Shown: in pieces, positions 1 to 10,911 of the stretch
How the letters are laid out: each line of letters begins with the position of its first letter
Numbering within the stretch: position 1 is the stretch's first letter
Assembly: GCF_963675165.1 (NCBI RefSeq)
Contig: NC_087382.1
Span: 4,069,963 to 4,133,962 of the forward strand
Direction of reading: 5' to 3'
DNA from: Halichondria panicea
Lineage: Eukaryota > Porifera > Demospongiae > Suberitida > Halichondriidae
DNA: 64,000 nt
Notes under the pieces: model-generated
Databases searched by the model: none
What the model saw: the letters and a program-made list of their open reading frames with translations, nothing else
What the model was told of the DNA's origin: nothing
Position numbers and translations under genes: made by a program

Positions 1-1458
1 AATTATACGTGTTATTGTACATGTATGCAGATAAAGACAAAACAGAACATTCTTGCTCATTTTGTATCCAAAATGAGCAAGAATCAACAAACTATCAGTC
101 TTACGTATATAGGTATTGCTCTATAGGCAGCCAGGCACAGCTATAATTATAACTACATGTAAGCTATACGTATGCACTGACAATTAGCCTCTTTAGCCGT
201 TCGCATAAATACCATTAGTTTGTATCGTGCATATAACTTTTATCACTATGGTATACTGTGACATGATATATTGTATATGCATGCAAATAAAACAAGAATA
301 GTCAGTATCATGTGTAAGCATTTTATAGTCTCATGTATACGTATACATGTACGTATTGTATAGAAGTTAGTCGAGTACAAAAGTCTAAAATAATTATAGT
401 TGAATAGGGAACGTTTGATTTGATTGTGAATTATAACCATATTAGTGTGCAAGGGCACATCATGTGCGTACACAGATCTTACTAATCATTAACATAACAA
501 TAGTTCCAGGTAGTTGGAAACAATTGGATTCAAAGAAACCAAAATTACAAGCATGCTTGTCGGGCAAGAGGTAGCTAGATGCTCATTGTGTCAGGACTCA
601 CAACAACGGTGCATGTATAGCAATAGTAATAGAGTATACAGACAAACATATGGATAAAGGGAACCTAAGCTTGAGGTACCATACACAGAATCTATACAGC
701 AGCCAACATGCATAATTATATACACTATACGTGCATGTACTTGTCTGTACAACATTGCGTCCTCTTGCATGTCTATAAAAACACGACACGACTGCCACAG
801 AATAACCATTCCTCAAACTCATCCAACTACTTACAACCGACTCAAGAAACGCTCAAACATGAAGGTGGCTATTCTCGTCATGGCATTTGTTGCCCTCACA
901 GCCAGTGTGGCTTACGCTGCTCCTACTGAGAATGAAGATGCTGAAATTGAGGCATTTCTGAACAAACTGATGGAGCAAGAAGAAGCCTCTGAGCAAGACG
1001 ACCATGCTGCTCAAATGGAGTCCTTCCTTGCCCAACTCCAAGATGAAGACGATGACGGCGAGGAAGCAGACCTTCAGGAGTTCTTTGCTCGAGAGCAGAT
1101 TCCAGCTAAGGTGCAAGGATGGAGGCGCATAGCCAGGAAGGTGGCAAGAGGAGTGAAGAAGTACGGACCAACAGCACTAAAGTACGGAGTGAAGTATGGA
1201 CTCGGTCGTCGTTAAGTGCCAGTGTTTCAGTGGAAACGTACTGTCGAGAACTGAGAAACTCATGTAGAAATAGACTAGTGTAGAAGAGTAGAACTTAGAA
1301 ATTTGATGCAATTGCAAAAATTGAAATGAGAATTTGTGTTTTCACACGATGTATGTAAGTGTAGTAGGAGTACTAGCGTACACTAAGAAACTATCTAACT
1401 GCAGGGAACCTAGTCACAGGGTAGTATACGCAGAATATAGCAGCTAAAGTAATAATAC
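1..1458 (+). repeat. Segmental duplication unit, copy 1 (peptide gene plus flanks)
   Basis: The sequence from base 1 matches that from about 2738, and in part that from about 10912. Shared blocks include the ATTATACGTGTTATTGTACA start, the CAGATCTTACTAA block, the GCATGCTTGTCGGGCAAGAG block, the promoter, the gene and its 3' flank. The 3' flank similarity runs right up to the dynein exon edge at 1459. Base 1 is the window edge, so the true left end is unknown. Confidence 0.8.
859..1215 (+). CDS. Secreted cationic peptide precursor 1 (GRR end)
   Basis: This is a 118-residue intronless precursor. Residues 1-21 are a signal peptide (MKVAIL start, AYA-AP cleavage region). Residues about 22-86 are acidic, with a DEDDDGEE run. 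From GW at 87-88 a basic tail of 32 residues follows, with IARKVARGVKKYG and two further KYG steps, ending LGRR. GRR is the classic signal for trimming and C-terminal amidation. The ATG at 859 was chosen over the in-frame ATG at 769 because the signal peptide starts there and a TATA box (CTATAAAA, 773-780) lies between them. It lies in a dynein intron, antisense to the host gene. Family membership is certain from its 14 relatives here; antimicrobial or lytic function is inferred from design only. Confidence 0.85.
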   Translation: MKVAILVMAFVALTASVAYAAPTENEDAEIEAFLNKLMEQEEASEQDDHAAQMESFLAQLQDEDDDGEEADLQEFFAREQIPAKVQGWRRIARKVARGVKKYGPTALKYGVKYGLGRR

Positions 1459-4400
1459 GTGTATGGCCTTCCTCCGGCATCTGGGCCATGATATCAGGGG
1501 AGGAGAAGATGGGCTCGAGATAGAGCCAGGTGGCCTGCACTTTGAGCCATTCATCGAGGATTTCTTGGACCAATAGCAACCTGCCCTCCCACTCTCTGTG
1601 GCAGGTAGATGGATTCAAAATGAGAATTTTACAAAAATCCACAATCTACATGATCAGTCTCGTTTTTATAGTTACGTATACGTGTTGCTACTAGGCCAGG
1701 CACACTCAGCTATAACTACATGCATGTAAGCTATATACGTCTGCACTGACAATAATTATATATACCGTGCACGCAGAAAATTTCGTGGTGTTTTTAATTT
1801 TGCGTTTTTCGTGGGTGGCTGCAGAACCTGAAAATTAGAACCCGTGGAAGGCTTTGTATGCCCTCACAATAAAGACAAAATATTGAATTGCACGAAATTT
1901 TACACCCGAGAAATATTCCACCCGTACGGCCTCTTTAGCAGCTCGGATAAATAGCTGTATTACAAGTGCATAACTTTCTACTAAGTGCTACAATATATAT
2001 ACAGGGATGAAAATAACAGCCGGCCACCGGCCAAAATCTGAGCATATAGCCTGCTTGGCCGTCTATTTGTACTGCATGAACTGCCATCTGGCCGGACAAC
2101 AATTGCGCATGCTCAGAAAATTAATTATCTGCCATGTGTGCGAAAAAGGCGAATCAGCAATAATTTGTAGAGCTACTAGATCTATCTACGTACATGCATG
2201 TATCTACGTAGCTAGTTCAAGAAAACTGAGTGCATCCCAGTGCCATTGATGCAAGCAGTTCAAAGCAAGAACCTATCCAAGAAGTGGCAGTGCTCTTATG
2301 AGAAGTATCATCAGTCCTGACTCCATACTGGCTAGATCAGAAAGATATGTTTCTACTCTTTGGTGCTTTTGAGTTTAATAGACAGTCAGTGGACTTTAGA
2401 CTGGTTTAGCTCGAACTTAGAGCCAATATATCCCATGTGGCACTCGTGCATGTGTCACAACTATAACATAATATTATTATTACGATTATAAACATCAAAA
2501 CAAAAATCAATAAGACATAATTATGATTATGACGACAGGCTATCAGGTACATTCATTGGTGGCAGGTGAACATTGAAAATGATTTGACACAATGATAAAA
2601 TACTTATTTTCACCCCTGCGGACATGTGACGTCTGGCTGTGAGTGGCCAGGTCATCATTTGCTGATGGCTGGTCAACATTGAAAATGACCTGACAAAGTT
2701 TAGCCAGTGATAAAATACTTATTTTCATCCCTGATATAATTATACGTGTTATTGTACATGTATGCAGATAAAGACAAAACAGAACATAATAGTCAGTATA
2801 CGTATGTCAAGTGCAGGCATTTTTATAGTCTCATATGCATATAAGTATTGTATAGAAGTACAAAAGTCTAAAATATAGTTGGATAGGGAAAGTTTGATTG
2901 TGAACTATAACCATATTAGTGTCCAAGCTAGGGCACATCATGTGCGTACACAGATCTTACTAACCATTAACATAACAATAGTTCCAGGTAGTTTATTAAC
3001 ACCAGACGGTAGCAAAAAGAAACTTTGTGTACAGCCTATAGCACACATGAAACATTCAGTAAACAGGTAGTTGGAAACAATTGGATTCAAAGAAACCAAA
3101 ATTACAAGCATGCTTGTCGGGCAAGAGGTAGCTAGAGGCTCATTGTGTCAGGACTCACAACAAGGGTACATGTATAGCAATAGTAATAGAGTATACAGAC
3201 CAACATATGGAACCTATTTTTTATGAAGGGAACCTAAGCCTGAGGTACCATACACAGAATCTATACAGCAGCCAACATGCATAATTATATACACTATACG
3301 TGCATGTACTTTTCTGTACAACATTGCGTCCTCTTGCATGTCTATAAAAATACGACACGACTGCCACAGAATAACCAATTTCCTCAAACTCATCCAACTA
3401 CTTACAACCGACTCAAGAAACACTTAAATATGAAGGTGGCTATTCTCGTCCTGGCATTTGTTGCCCTCACAGCCAGTGTGGCTTACACTGCTCCTACTGA
3501 GAATGAAGATGCTGAAATTGAGGCATTTCTGAGCAAACTGATGGAACAAGAAGAAGCCTCCGAGCAAGACAACCGTGCGGCTCAAATAGAGTCCTTCCTT
3601 GCCCAACTCCAAGATGAAGATGATGACGGCGAGGAAGCAGACCTTCAGGAGTTCTTTGCTCGAGAGCAGATCCCAGCTAAGGTGCAAGGATGGAGGCGCG
3701 CAGTCAGGAGTGTGGTAAAAGGAGTGAAGAAGTATGGACCAACAGCATTAAAGTACGGAAAGAAGTATGGACCAACAGTACTAAAGTACGGAAAGAAGTA
3801 CGGACCAGGCGTAGTAAAGGCACTCGGCCGTCGTTAAGCGTCACGCAGTGTTTCATAGTGGAAACCTGCTGTCGAGAACTGAGAAACTCATGTAGAAGTA
3901 GACTATAGTTTAGAAGAGTAGAGCTTAGACATTTTGATGGAAAAATTGAAATGAGAATTTGTGTTTTCACACGATGTACAAGGGTGCTACATGCATGTGT
4001 AGCAGGAGTAATAGCGTACACTGGGAAACTAAATCTAGCTGCAGGGAACAAAATCCTGGGGTACTATACACAGAATCTAGCTAAAGTAACTAACACTATA
4101 TACGCGTATTTGTCTGTACATTTGTATAAAAACACGACACAACTGCCACAGAATAACCATTCCTCAAACTTCTCAAACTACGTACAACTGGCTGAAAAAT
4201 TTACTTATGTACAACATCTTTGTGACTTACTTTATTTCATCCTCGAAAGGTTTAATGAATGGAGAGCCCATCATGGTCTGAGTCTTGACAATGTGGTCGT
4301 CCAGGAGGTTTTGAATGTCATCAACTGACGTGAGGATCTTGGTACCCGTCTCACGGTATGTGATTAGAGTGAACTCCATCTGAAAAAGACACAGACCGTG

Positions 4401-5462
4401 TTGATAATAGTCATGTACTGTGTAAAGTTGCTTCACTTGATTGCTGTACCTACTCGTCATAATGTCCTGTATAAACTGGTTGCCTTAGGGAGGTCTTATG
4501 CTAGCATTAACAGTATACTGAGTGGTACGTATTAAAGTATAAAAGAAACTTTAGGAAGACTAAAAATCAAATTGCAATACACGAGACAATGAAAGGCAAG
4601 CTCTAAGTGCTGCCCCACCTCGTCCCACTCCGATATCATTTTCTCAATGGCTTTCTCGAGTGAGTGCTCCTTGCTGGCTGCCTCACTGATGTTCTCAAAC
4701 TGCTCCAAGTATGTCTCCAGATTCAGATCAACGTATGATCGAAGGTTGGACGTCTGGAAGAAAAGAGGCAATAATATCATATTAAGCTATTGTTGTTGTT
4801 ATCGTGCTACTACAACTTTTTGCGAGCATCAAACATATGCAAACTTTTACGAGTGCAAGTGGCTTCGTAAAAATAAAATCGCAAAGACATAATACAGGTA
4901 CTTTCACGTTTCTTGCCAGATCGCAAAATATAGATAGCAAATTATCAACACTTCTGCTGATTTAGCTCATTTGCAAAGATTTTTCACTCACAAAACATTG
5001 TAGTAATACAGTACGTACATAAATAACGGTCAATTTACCTCTGTTGGCTTTAGGTCTTGTCCGGCTATGGAGCTCATCTTCTCCCAATGTCTGTCCCTGA
5101 GACCAGGGTTGAATATAGCTCCTATGAGAGGGAGGTGCTCCTTGAACGCATCAACACGACCTTTGACCTGCCAGAGAGAAAAAAATTGGCTTTTAATACG
5201 GGACAGTAATAATTAATTGCATGAGCAGCATAATTGTAGAGTACATACATTGCAACAGATGTATATATTGTTGGTAACAAGGATTCGTGGATCGAGCATA
5301 CTTTTTACGTTATTGTTTAGCATAGAACCTTTTTAGCCATATTGAGTGGATTGGGGTTGTCTTGAAATCCTTTCTCCAGTTTATAGAGTGTTCTCCATAA
5401 GATACCGGTTTCATTCTCCACTTGGTCAGGGTCCACACCGCTCATTGAACCCTCCATCCATG

Positions 5463-5544
<82 letters not shown>

Positions 5545-8500
5545 TGGAGGCGAGACATTTATTCAACAAACACGTACTCAGCATACATAATTAAAATACA
5601 AATAATTATTTCACACTTTAAAATACCGGTTCTTATCCTCAAAGTCTGTGACAGTCTTGAACAAATTGCGATAAGGGTCAAGGGTCTTCACAAGTTGTCC
5701 CCGTAGTGGATACTGTGACCTCTCCCAGTCGAAGGCATCCTCTTCCAAATTGAAACCCTCAATTTTTTCTGCGGCTTCCTCGAGCTTTGCGTGAAGAGCT
5801 TGAGATTTCTTGAGGTAGCGTTGTATTTCTTCGAGGTCACTGAATGAAGTGAAATCATTCAGTTGTGTTTGATAGCCCTCCAGTTCTGTGGTGAAACGCT
5901 CACGACGAAGCTACAATATAAATGTGTATGACTGACATCGAATACTATAGACGAATACATGCATTAAATGTATGACAGTGAACACCCTGAAGGAAAATAA
6001 TCCTCGTGTAACAGTTACTACACTGTATATACGTAAATGTAGGTCAACCACTGACATATCATATGTATTGTGAGTTTTGCAATAGTTTAGTGGTCAGATT
6101 TAATACAACGAATTAGTATAATCATGAACATAATGAAAGAACCGCAGGTGCTGATGCCTCGGTGGAGATGCCAAAGCTACATAACCTAATAGCTTTTTTA
6201 TACATTCTAATTAATAATGAATGAACAGGAATTAATTTTGCTGCATGCAAACTCAAAGAGTGGGTAATGATCGACCATGATATTTGTTAAAAATGATCGA
6301 TGCCAAAAGTTCAAGTCTATAAAATTAATGGCTGCATCAGCAAAGCCTTGCAGCTCTCTTCTCATTCTTGCAGCTACCAATAGCTAGCGTTCTAGTGCAG
6401 AGCTAACTACTAAGTAGAGTAGCAACACTCGGTGAACAAGTTTTGCTACCCACTCTTCTGAAAAGGCTGCAATGGCATTCCAATTAAGTAAGCAAAACTA
6501 GGCATAACTCGAGAACAAAGCATTATTTTACAAATCCACAAATTGAAATCCAAGAAAACATGACTAGAAGCCTATAGAAACTCTTACTTGCACTTGATTA
6601 ATCCTTGAGCAGCTGTAGCAGTCTACACACACACACACAGACAGACAGGCAGACAGACAGACAGACACACTACCGTATACCTCGCTTGCGCATGCGCACA
6701 GAGGCATAATTGTACGTACAGTCTTAAGCTATATTGTACACCATGTTATGAACTATCATGCATTATTACAAGCTTATAAACCAATTGGAATTGAAGTAGT
6801 GGCCATTGTTCAAGAACTGGGTTCACCTTAAGTGCCTCCTCTGCTTCTCTCCTGCTTCGTGTGGTGATGTCCCTGTGCTCCTCCAGGATTGGGGGCATGC
6901 GTTCCAACCAACGAAATGTCTCAGAATTGAGCCTCAGGTCAGAAACAGTTATTGAAGTGTGCTCAGCCAGAAACTCCAGTCTGAGTGCATGGGGAAAGGG
7001 AGGAGGTATACATGTACAGTAAGAGATTATGGACTTGCGCGCAAAACTGGATTTCGGCCCATTACAGATGTTGGATTTACTTAAACACATAGAGTTTTTA
7101 GCCTTTAGAATAGCTAATTAACCACACTAAACTCAATTAAGTTATAGGCCTTCAAAATGTACAGTAAGCTATAGTGGACTTGTGCGAAAAACAACCCAAA
7201 AGATGTTGGACACACCGTGTGTTAGAGCTTTTAGCCTTAAAATAGCTACAAAATGCAGCATTTTTAGTAGCCTTAGAATAGCTACAGAATGCAGCATTTT
7301 TTAGTTGTGAAATTAGCTACATAGTTATAGGCCTTCAAAGTATCGAGTGAATGAATAGGAGGTGGTTTTTAGATCGATATACTGTACTTGTACTTGCAAG
7401 CGATGTGTTGATTACCTATGCCTGGCCTCGACCATCTTCTCCTCCAGCTCGACGAGATCTTTCTCTTCAGCATTCTCCACAAACTCCTTGAGCTCCATGA
7501 GGTGCTGAGTGTTGGAGGGAGTAGTGAGAGCCTTGTCCACGATCTCCTCATACTCCTTGCGAATACTGCACAGACAAACACAATTGTCCATTACAAGTGT
7601 GCATACTTTAGTAGCTTCTAAATCATAGCCATAATTATAATTGCATGTTGATATTGGGTAGTGAAAAAATATGTACAGTCATGCAGGTACTAAGGGTTAA
7701 GGTTACGCAACTTTTGGATAAGGAAGCTTGCATGTTAACTGTTAAAAATGGTACACAAGACATTATTAAGTATGCAAATACATGCAATGAGAGATATATC
7801 CATACTCCACACTACAAGCAAAGGTATAGCTATATATATATATATATATATTATGAGCATTAAATTATAGATACACGTTACATTGTACGTACGCTTGGTT
7901 CATTTTCCTGTTGCTATCTGTCATCCGGCTCAGTAGTTGAGTGAGTAGAGCATCAGCTCTCTTTGAGAGAGATCGGGTCACCTCATCACAGTGCAACTCA
8001 AACAGACCCAGTGGCACCAGCTAGGAAGGTAGTACAGTAAAATGTGAAATAATCCCAGGTATGAGTACATATCTGTACTTATATAGTGTTCTTTCAGTAT
8101 AGACCAACATCCCTACAATGGGTCAAATAATAAAGAGGTGGCCTGCTAATAGAAATAGGTTGTGTGCTAGGCTCTATAATAATAATTAATTATTGCTATA
8201 ATAGAAAGGTGACCCACGAGCTGACCACAACAGACAAGTTTCACTGTTACCGTATAGCGGGTAATTTTTGGGGGACAAAGCAGTAGTTAGTCAGCTGCTT
8301 GCACTGCAGGTAAAGGTAGGCAAGGTCGCTTCATTCGTGGGTAAAATATTCGTGGTCAGACCTTCAACCACGAATATTTTGCCCCCACGAAAATTACCCT
8401 CTACACGGTATGTAACTTAACTTAACTACTGCTTTGTCCCCCAAAAATTACCCGCTATACGGTAACAGTGAAACTTGTCTGTTGTGGTCAGCTCGTGGGT

Positions 8501-9263
8501 CACCTTTCTATTATAAGATTGAAATGTGCAATGTACACATGTAGGGAACATGCATGCATGGCTTTTCACACACATGTGCAAGGGAAATGTAGATATAGCA
8601 TGATATGTGTTTTATATTGAGACCACCTTTACCAAACCATGCCTAAAGGCTACATAATAAAAACCATATAACACAAACCATATAACACAAAAGGAACTGT
8701 ATGACTCTTATAACAACAGTGAAACCTGTCTGTTGTGGTCATCTCATGCATGGGTCACCTTTCTATGCATGTATAGTTATAATTCTAGCAAACAAAGTAT
8801 TTCACGTGTTTTGGACCTGTGTTTAGCAGGCCACCTCTTTATTACAGCCACTGTTGGTCTGTCCAAGGGTGACCACTAAAGACAGGTTTCACTGTACATA
8901 ATTACATATACGTCCACATAATGACTGGTTACTGGTAAGGACTTAGAGAATACCTTCTGCACTTCATACTGTAGCTCTGACACGAGGCCTTTGTACTGCA
9001 GCACCAGTTTCTCATACTCTGGGAAGGTATGCTCTTCTTTGAGGAACTCAGCCACTTGACTGTCAGCCTGCAAATACAGCAAGTAATTAAGTGAAACCTG
9101 ATACCCTATAGAAGCTGTTACACAGTTAAGGCGCACATTGAAAACAGACAGTGTGATCTTGTGTCTATGGACTTACTTCTCTCGTGATGAGAGCCTCATA
9201 CTTGTCAAAGAGCTTGATGTGTTCAATGGGATCCTTCCAGCCTTCTTCAAGCACTCTAGCTAT
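1459..9263 (-). CDS. Axonemal dynein heavy chain, exons 10-20 (continues left of window)
   Basis: This is the second part of the gene that starts at 33791. Exons, in gene order: 9177-9263, 8954-9067, 7893-8020, 7416-7565, 6827-6980, 5627-5910, 5329-5464, 5039-5167, 4619-4753, 4231-4379 and about 1459-1595. All have GT donors and AG acceptors and their phases agree. They encode about 530 residues of the stem and linker of an inner-arm dynein. Diagnostic blocks include [30 protein letters not shown], then [14 protein letters not shown] and [19 protein letters not shown]. These fit the DNAH3/7/12 group best. The last donor near 1459 is less certain. AAA motor exons lie outside the window. Introns after exons 19 and 20 each hold one peptide gene on the opposite strand. 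Exon 16's acceptor is the end of a (CA)n tract. Confidence 0.9.
2002..2733. mobile_element. Non-autonomous DNA transposon with CAGGGATGAAAATA inverted ends
   Basis: The left end CAGGGATGAAAATA (2002 on) is matched in reverse by TATTTTCATCCCTG ending at 2733. The flanks are TATA-rich, so a target duplication cannot be called safely. Inside is a diverged tandem repeat: two blocks ending in TGATAAAATACTTATTTTCA (about 2566-2620 and 2670-2733). No transposase reading frame was seen. The short terminal inverted repeat and CAGGG start suggest a hAT-like element, but that is inference. Confidence 0.6.
3430..3837 (+). CDS. Secreted cationic peptide precursor 2 (KYG-repeat tail, GRR end)
   Basis: The precursor is 135 residues and close to precursor 1. 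It has a signal peptide (1-21), an acidic propiece (22-86) and a basic tail from GW at 87-88. The tail is 17 residues longer than in precursor 1, because the KKYGPTxLKYG step occurs twice in tandem and a third KKYGP follows. It ends ALGRR. A TATA box (TATAAAA) lies at about 3343-3349. It lies in the intron between dynein exons 19 and 20, antisense to the dynein. The extra repeat suggests expansion of the mature peptide by internal duplication after the segmental duplication. Function is inferred. Confidence 0.85.
   Translation: MKVAILVLAFVALTASVAYTAPTENEDAEIEAFLSKLMEQEEASEQDNRAAQIESFLAQLQDEDDDGEEADLQEFFAREQIPAKVQGWRRAVRSVVKGVKKYGPTALKYGKKYGPTVLKYGKKYGPGVVKALGRR
4092..4200 (+). promoter_or_regulatory. 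Orphan copy of peptide-gene promoter and 5' leader
   Basis: This stretch repeats the promoter (TTGTCTGTACA, then TATAAAAACACGACAC at 4125-4140) and leader (AACTGCCACAGAATAACCAT) of precursors 1, 2 and 4. Instead of a signal peptide it runs straight toward dynein exon 19 (4231-4379). No precursor reading frame follows. It is probably a duplication breakpoint. Whether it still fires transcription on the plus strand is unknown. Confidence 0.7.
5466..5542. repeat. (GT)n microsatellite ending at a dynein splice acceptor
   Basis: About 38 GT units on the plus strand. On the coding (minus) strand the tract reads (CA)n and ends in CAG, which is the acceptor of dynein exon 16 (first base 5464). The usual pyrimidine tract is absent here. 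Confidence 0.9.
8197..8515. mobile_element. Foldback element with CGTATAGCGGGTAATTT arms
   Basis: The outer arms (about 8197-8300 and 8420-8515) are long near-perfect inverted repeats. They contain TAGAAAGGTGACCCACGAG, the AACAGACAAGTTTCACTG block and CGTATAGCGGGTAATTT. An inner inverted repeat surrounds a centre near 8375. It is non-coding and lies in a dynein intron. Related CGTATAGCGGGTAATTT elements occur near 22692, 26793, 36783 and 37273. Confidence 0.75.
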
Positions 9264-9778
9264 CTGTACAGGGGTCAAATAGGTTAATGGGGTATACACA
9301 TAATTATACCATGTACACTTTGATACCTAATTATGTATAGCTATACATGTATATTATAATTATAGTATACTGTACGAATTTAAGTTACTATTAAAAGCAG
9401 AAACGAATGCATACACGCACACACATCACGCATACACATGCACATATGAAACTGTGCAAGTGTTGGGACTATGTACATATTAGGACATGTACACATACAA
9501 GTCACACACACACACATGATAAATATGTTGGCCTCTTTAGCTGCTGTCAAGTGACAGAACACTGCTAACTTGTTTACAGTACCTCAGAATTAAGACAATA
9601 AGGGAAAGTATTGCACAGCTATACTCGTGAAAATGTTGACTATGTATAACTGCTGTCAAGTGAACCCTTTGAAAATTAAGGCAAGGACATACCTGCACAA
9701 GCACACTTCAACTCTATAAAAGTATACAAAACTTGTTCAAAAATAAAGTCTAAAATCAACGTTTTTCTTAAAGCAAAC

Positions 9779-10897
9779 ATGAAGGTGGCTATTCTTGTCT
9801 TGGCCTTGGTTGCCCTCACAGCCAGTGTGGCTTACGCTGCTCCAAGCAACAATGAGAATGCTGAAATTGAAAGATTTGAGGCTCTTCTCGAGAAGATTCT
9901 ACAAAAAGAGATGGTTGAGCAACAGTCAGAATTAAGGGATGATATGGATTTAGCTAACGAGCAAGTAGATGAACCAAGTGGACCCGATCCACCTCAACAA
10001 GATGAAGATGTTGAAATTGAAAGTAGCAAAATCGACACTCTTATCCAGAAACTCTTGAAAAAAAAGTCAGCTAAAGAGGAACATTTCAATGATGAGAATA
10101 TGGCCCAAGAGCAAGATTTTGATGAAGAAGCTTCAGAAGAAGAAAACTTTGACGAGGACTTAGCAGATGAACAAGATGAGAACATGACCCAAGAGCAAGA
10201 TTTTGATGAAGAGGCTTCAGAAGAACACTTTGATGAACAAGATGAGAACATGGCTCAAGAGCAAGATTTTGATGAACAAGCAGAAGAAGAAGAAAACTTT
10301 GATGAGGACTTAGCAGATGAACAAGATGAGAATATGGCCCAAGAGCAAGATTTTGATGAAGAAGCTTCAGAGCAATATGCTGAAGATGAGCAAAGCGGAC
10401 CTGACCCATCAGAGGAGGCAGAAATAGAGAGTGACAAAGAAATTGAAGCTATTATCGAGGAAATTAATCGAAGGTTGACCAAACAGCAAGAACTTGATGC
10501 CAAGCAGCTGGATGAGGACATAGCTCGATCTCAACGTCTCGAAAATGCTGCTTTAGAGGGAACACTCGATGATTTGGCCCAAGAACAAGATGAGGGAAAA
10601 AGTGTTGCTGAAATCGAGAATGAAAAAATCACTGCTCTATTCGAAAAGCTTGCACAAAAATTGGACGAAAAGGAGAAAGAATTGGAAGAGAAAATGGAAG
10701 CATTAGCCCAAGAGCAGGATTTGCAGGAAGACGTGGGAACAGAGCAAGAGGAGGCTATGGAACAAGACCATGATGAGAATGAACAGGCATTCGAGGCAGA
10801 TAAAAAAGAAATGGCTTTCAGTGAGGCTGAAGAAGACGATGATGCTGCCCTTCAAGAGCTCATTGATCAAATGAGGGAATCACTCGACAATAAATAG
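9779..10897 (+). CDS. Acidic secreted protein sharing the peptide-family signal, no basic tail
   Basis: This is a 372-residue intronless frame. Its first 21 residues are the same signal peptide as the cationic precursors. Everything after that is Glu/Asp/Gln-rich. There are repeats built on DENMAQEQDFDEEASEE and NFDEDLADEQ (three to four copies, about residues 115-200), two GPDP blocks, and helical stretches such as IDTLIQKLLKKK and ITALFEKLAQKLDEKEKE. It ends ESLDNK with no GW start, no basic tail and no amidation signal. The TATA box is at 9713-9721. It may be a propiece-only member that lost its basic part and expanded the acidic part. It could neutralise or chaperone the basic peptides, or bind ions; the sequence does not decide. 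Confidence 0.8.
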   Translation: MKVAILVLALVALTASVAYAAPSNNENAEIERFEALLEKILQKEMVEQQSELRDDMDLANEQVDEPSGPDPPQQDEDVEIESSKIDTLIQKLLKKKSAKEEHFNDENMAQEQDFDEEASEEENFDEDLADEQDENMTQEQDFDEEASEEHFDEQDENMAQEQDFDEQAEEEENFDEDLADEQDENMAQEQDFDEEASEQYAEDEQSGPDPSEEAEIESDKEIEAIIEEINRRLTKQQELDAKQLDEDIARSQRLENAALEGTLDDLAQEQDEGKSVAEIENEKITALFEKLAQKLDEKEKELEEKMEALAQEQDLQEDVGTEQEEAMEQDHDENEQAFEADKKEMAFSEAEEDDDAALQELIDQMRESLDNK

Positions 10898-10911
10898 TAG
10901 AGTCTATAATA

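Larger units (their letters stand above)
2738..4200 (+). repeat. Segmental duplication unit, copy 2
   Basis: This is the second copy of the unit at 1-1458, carrying its own precursor gene at 3430. It begins immediately after the transposon ending at 2733. After the gene, the shared 3' flank (GAGAATTTGTGTTTTCACAC) leads into an extra promoter fragment at 4092-4200, which stops 30 bp before dynein exon 19. Confidence 0.8.

Noticed and set aside
853..1116. Minus-strand frame with a hydrophobic stretch opposite precursor 1
   Set aside because: It is the antisense shadow of the signal-peptide gene; similar shadows at 3424, 11547 and 24133 are rejected too.
10086..10409. Ser/Leu/His-rich minus-strand frames opposite the acidic gene
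   Set aside because: They are mirror frames of GAA/GAT/CAA-rich codons, with no start context or family match.
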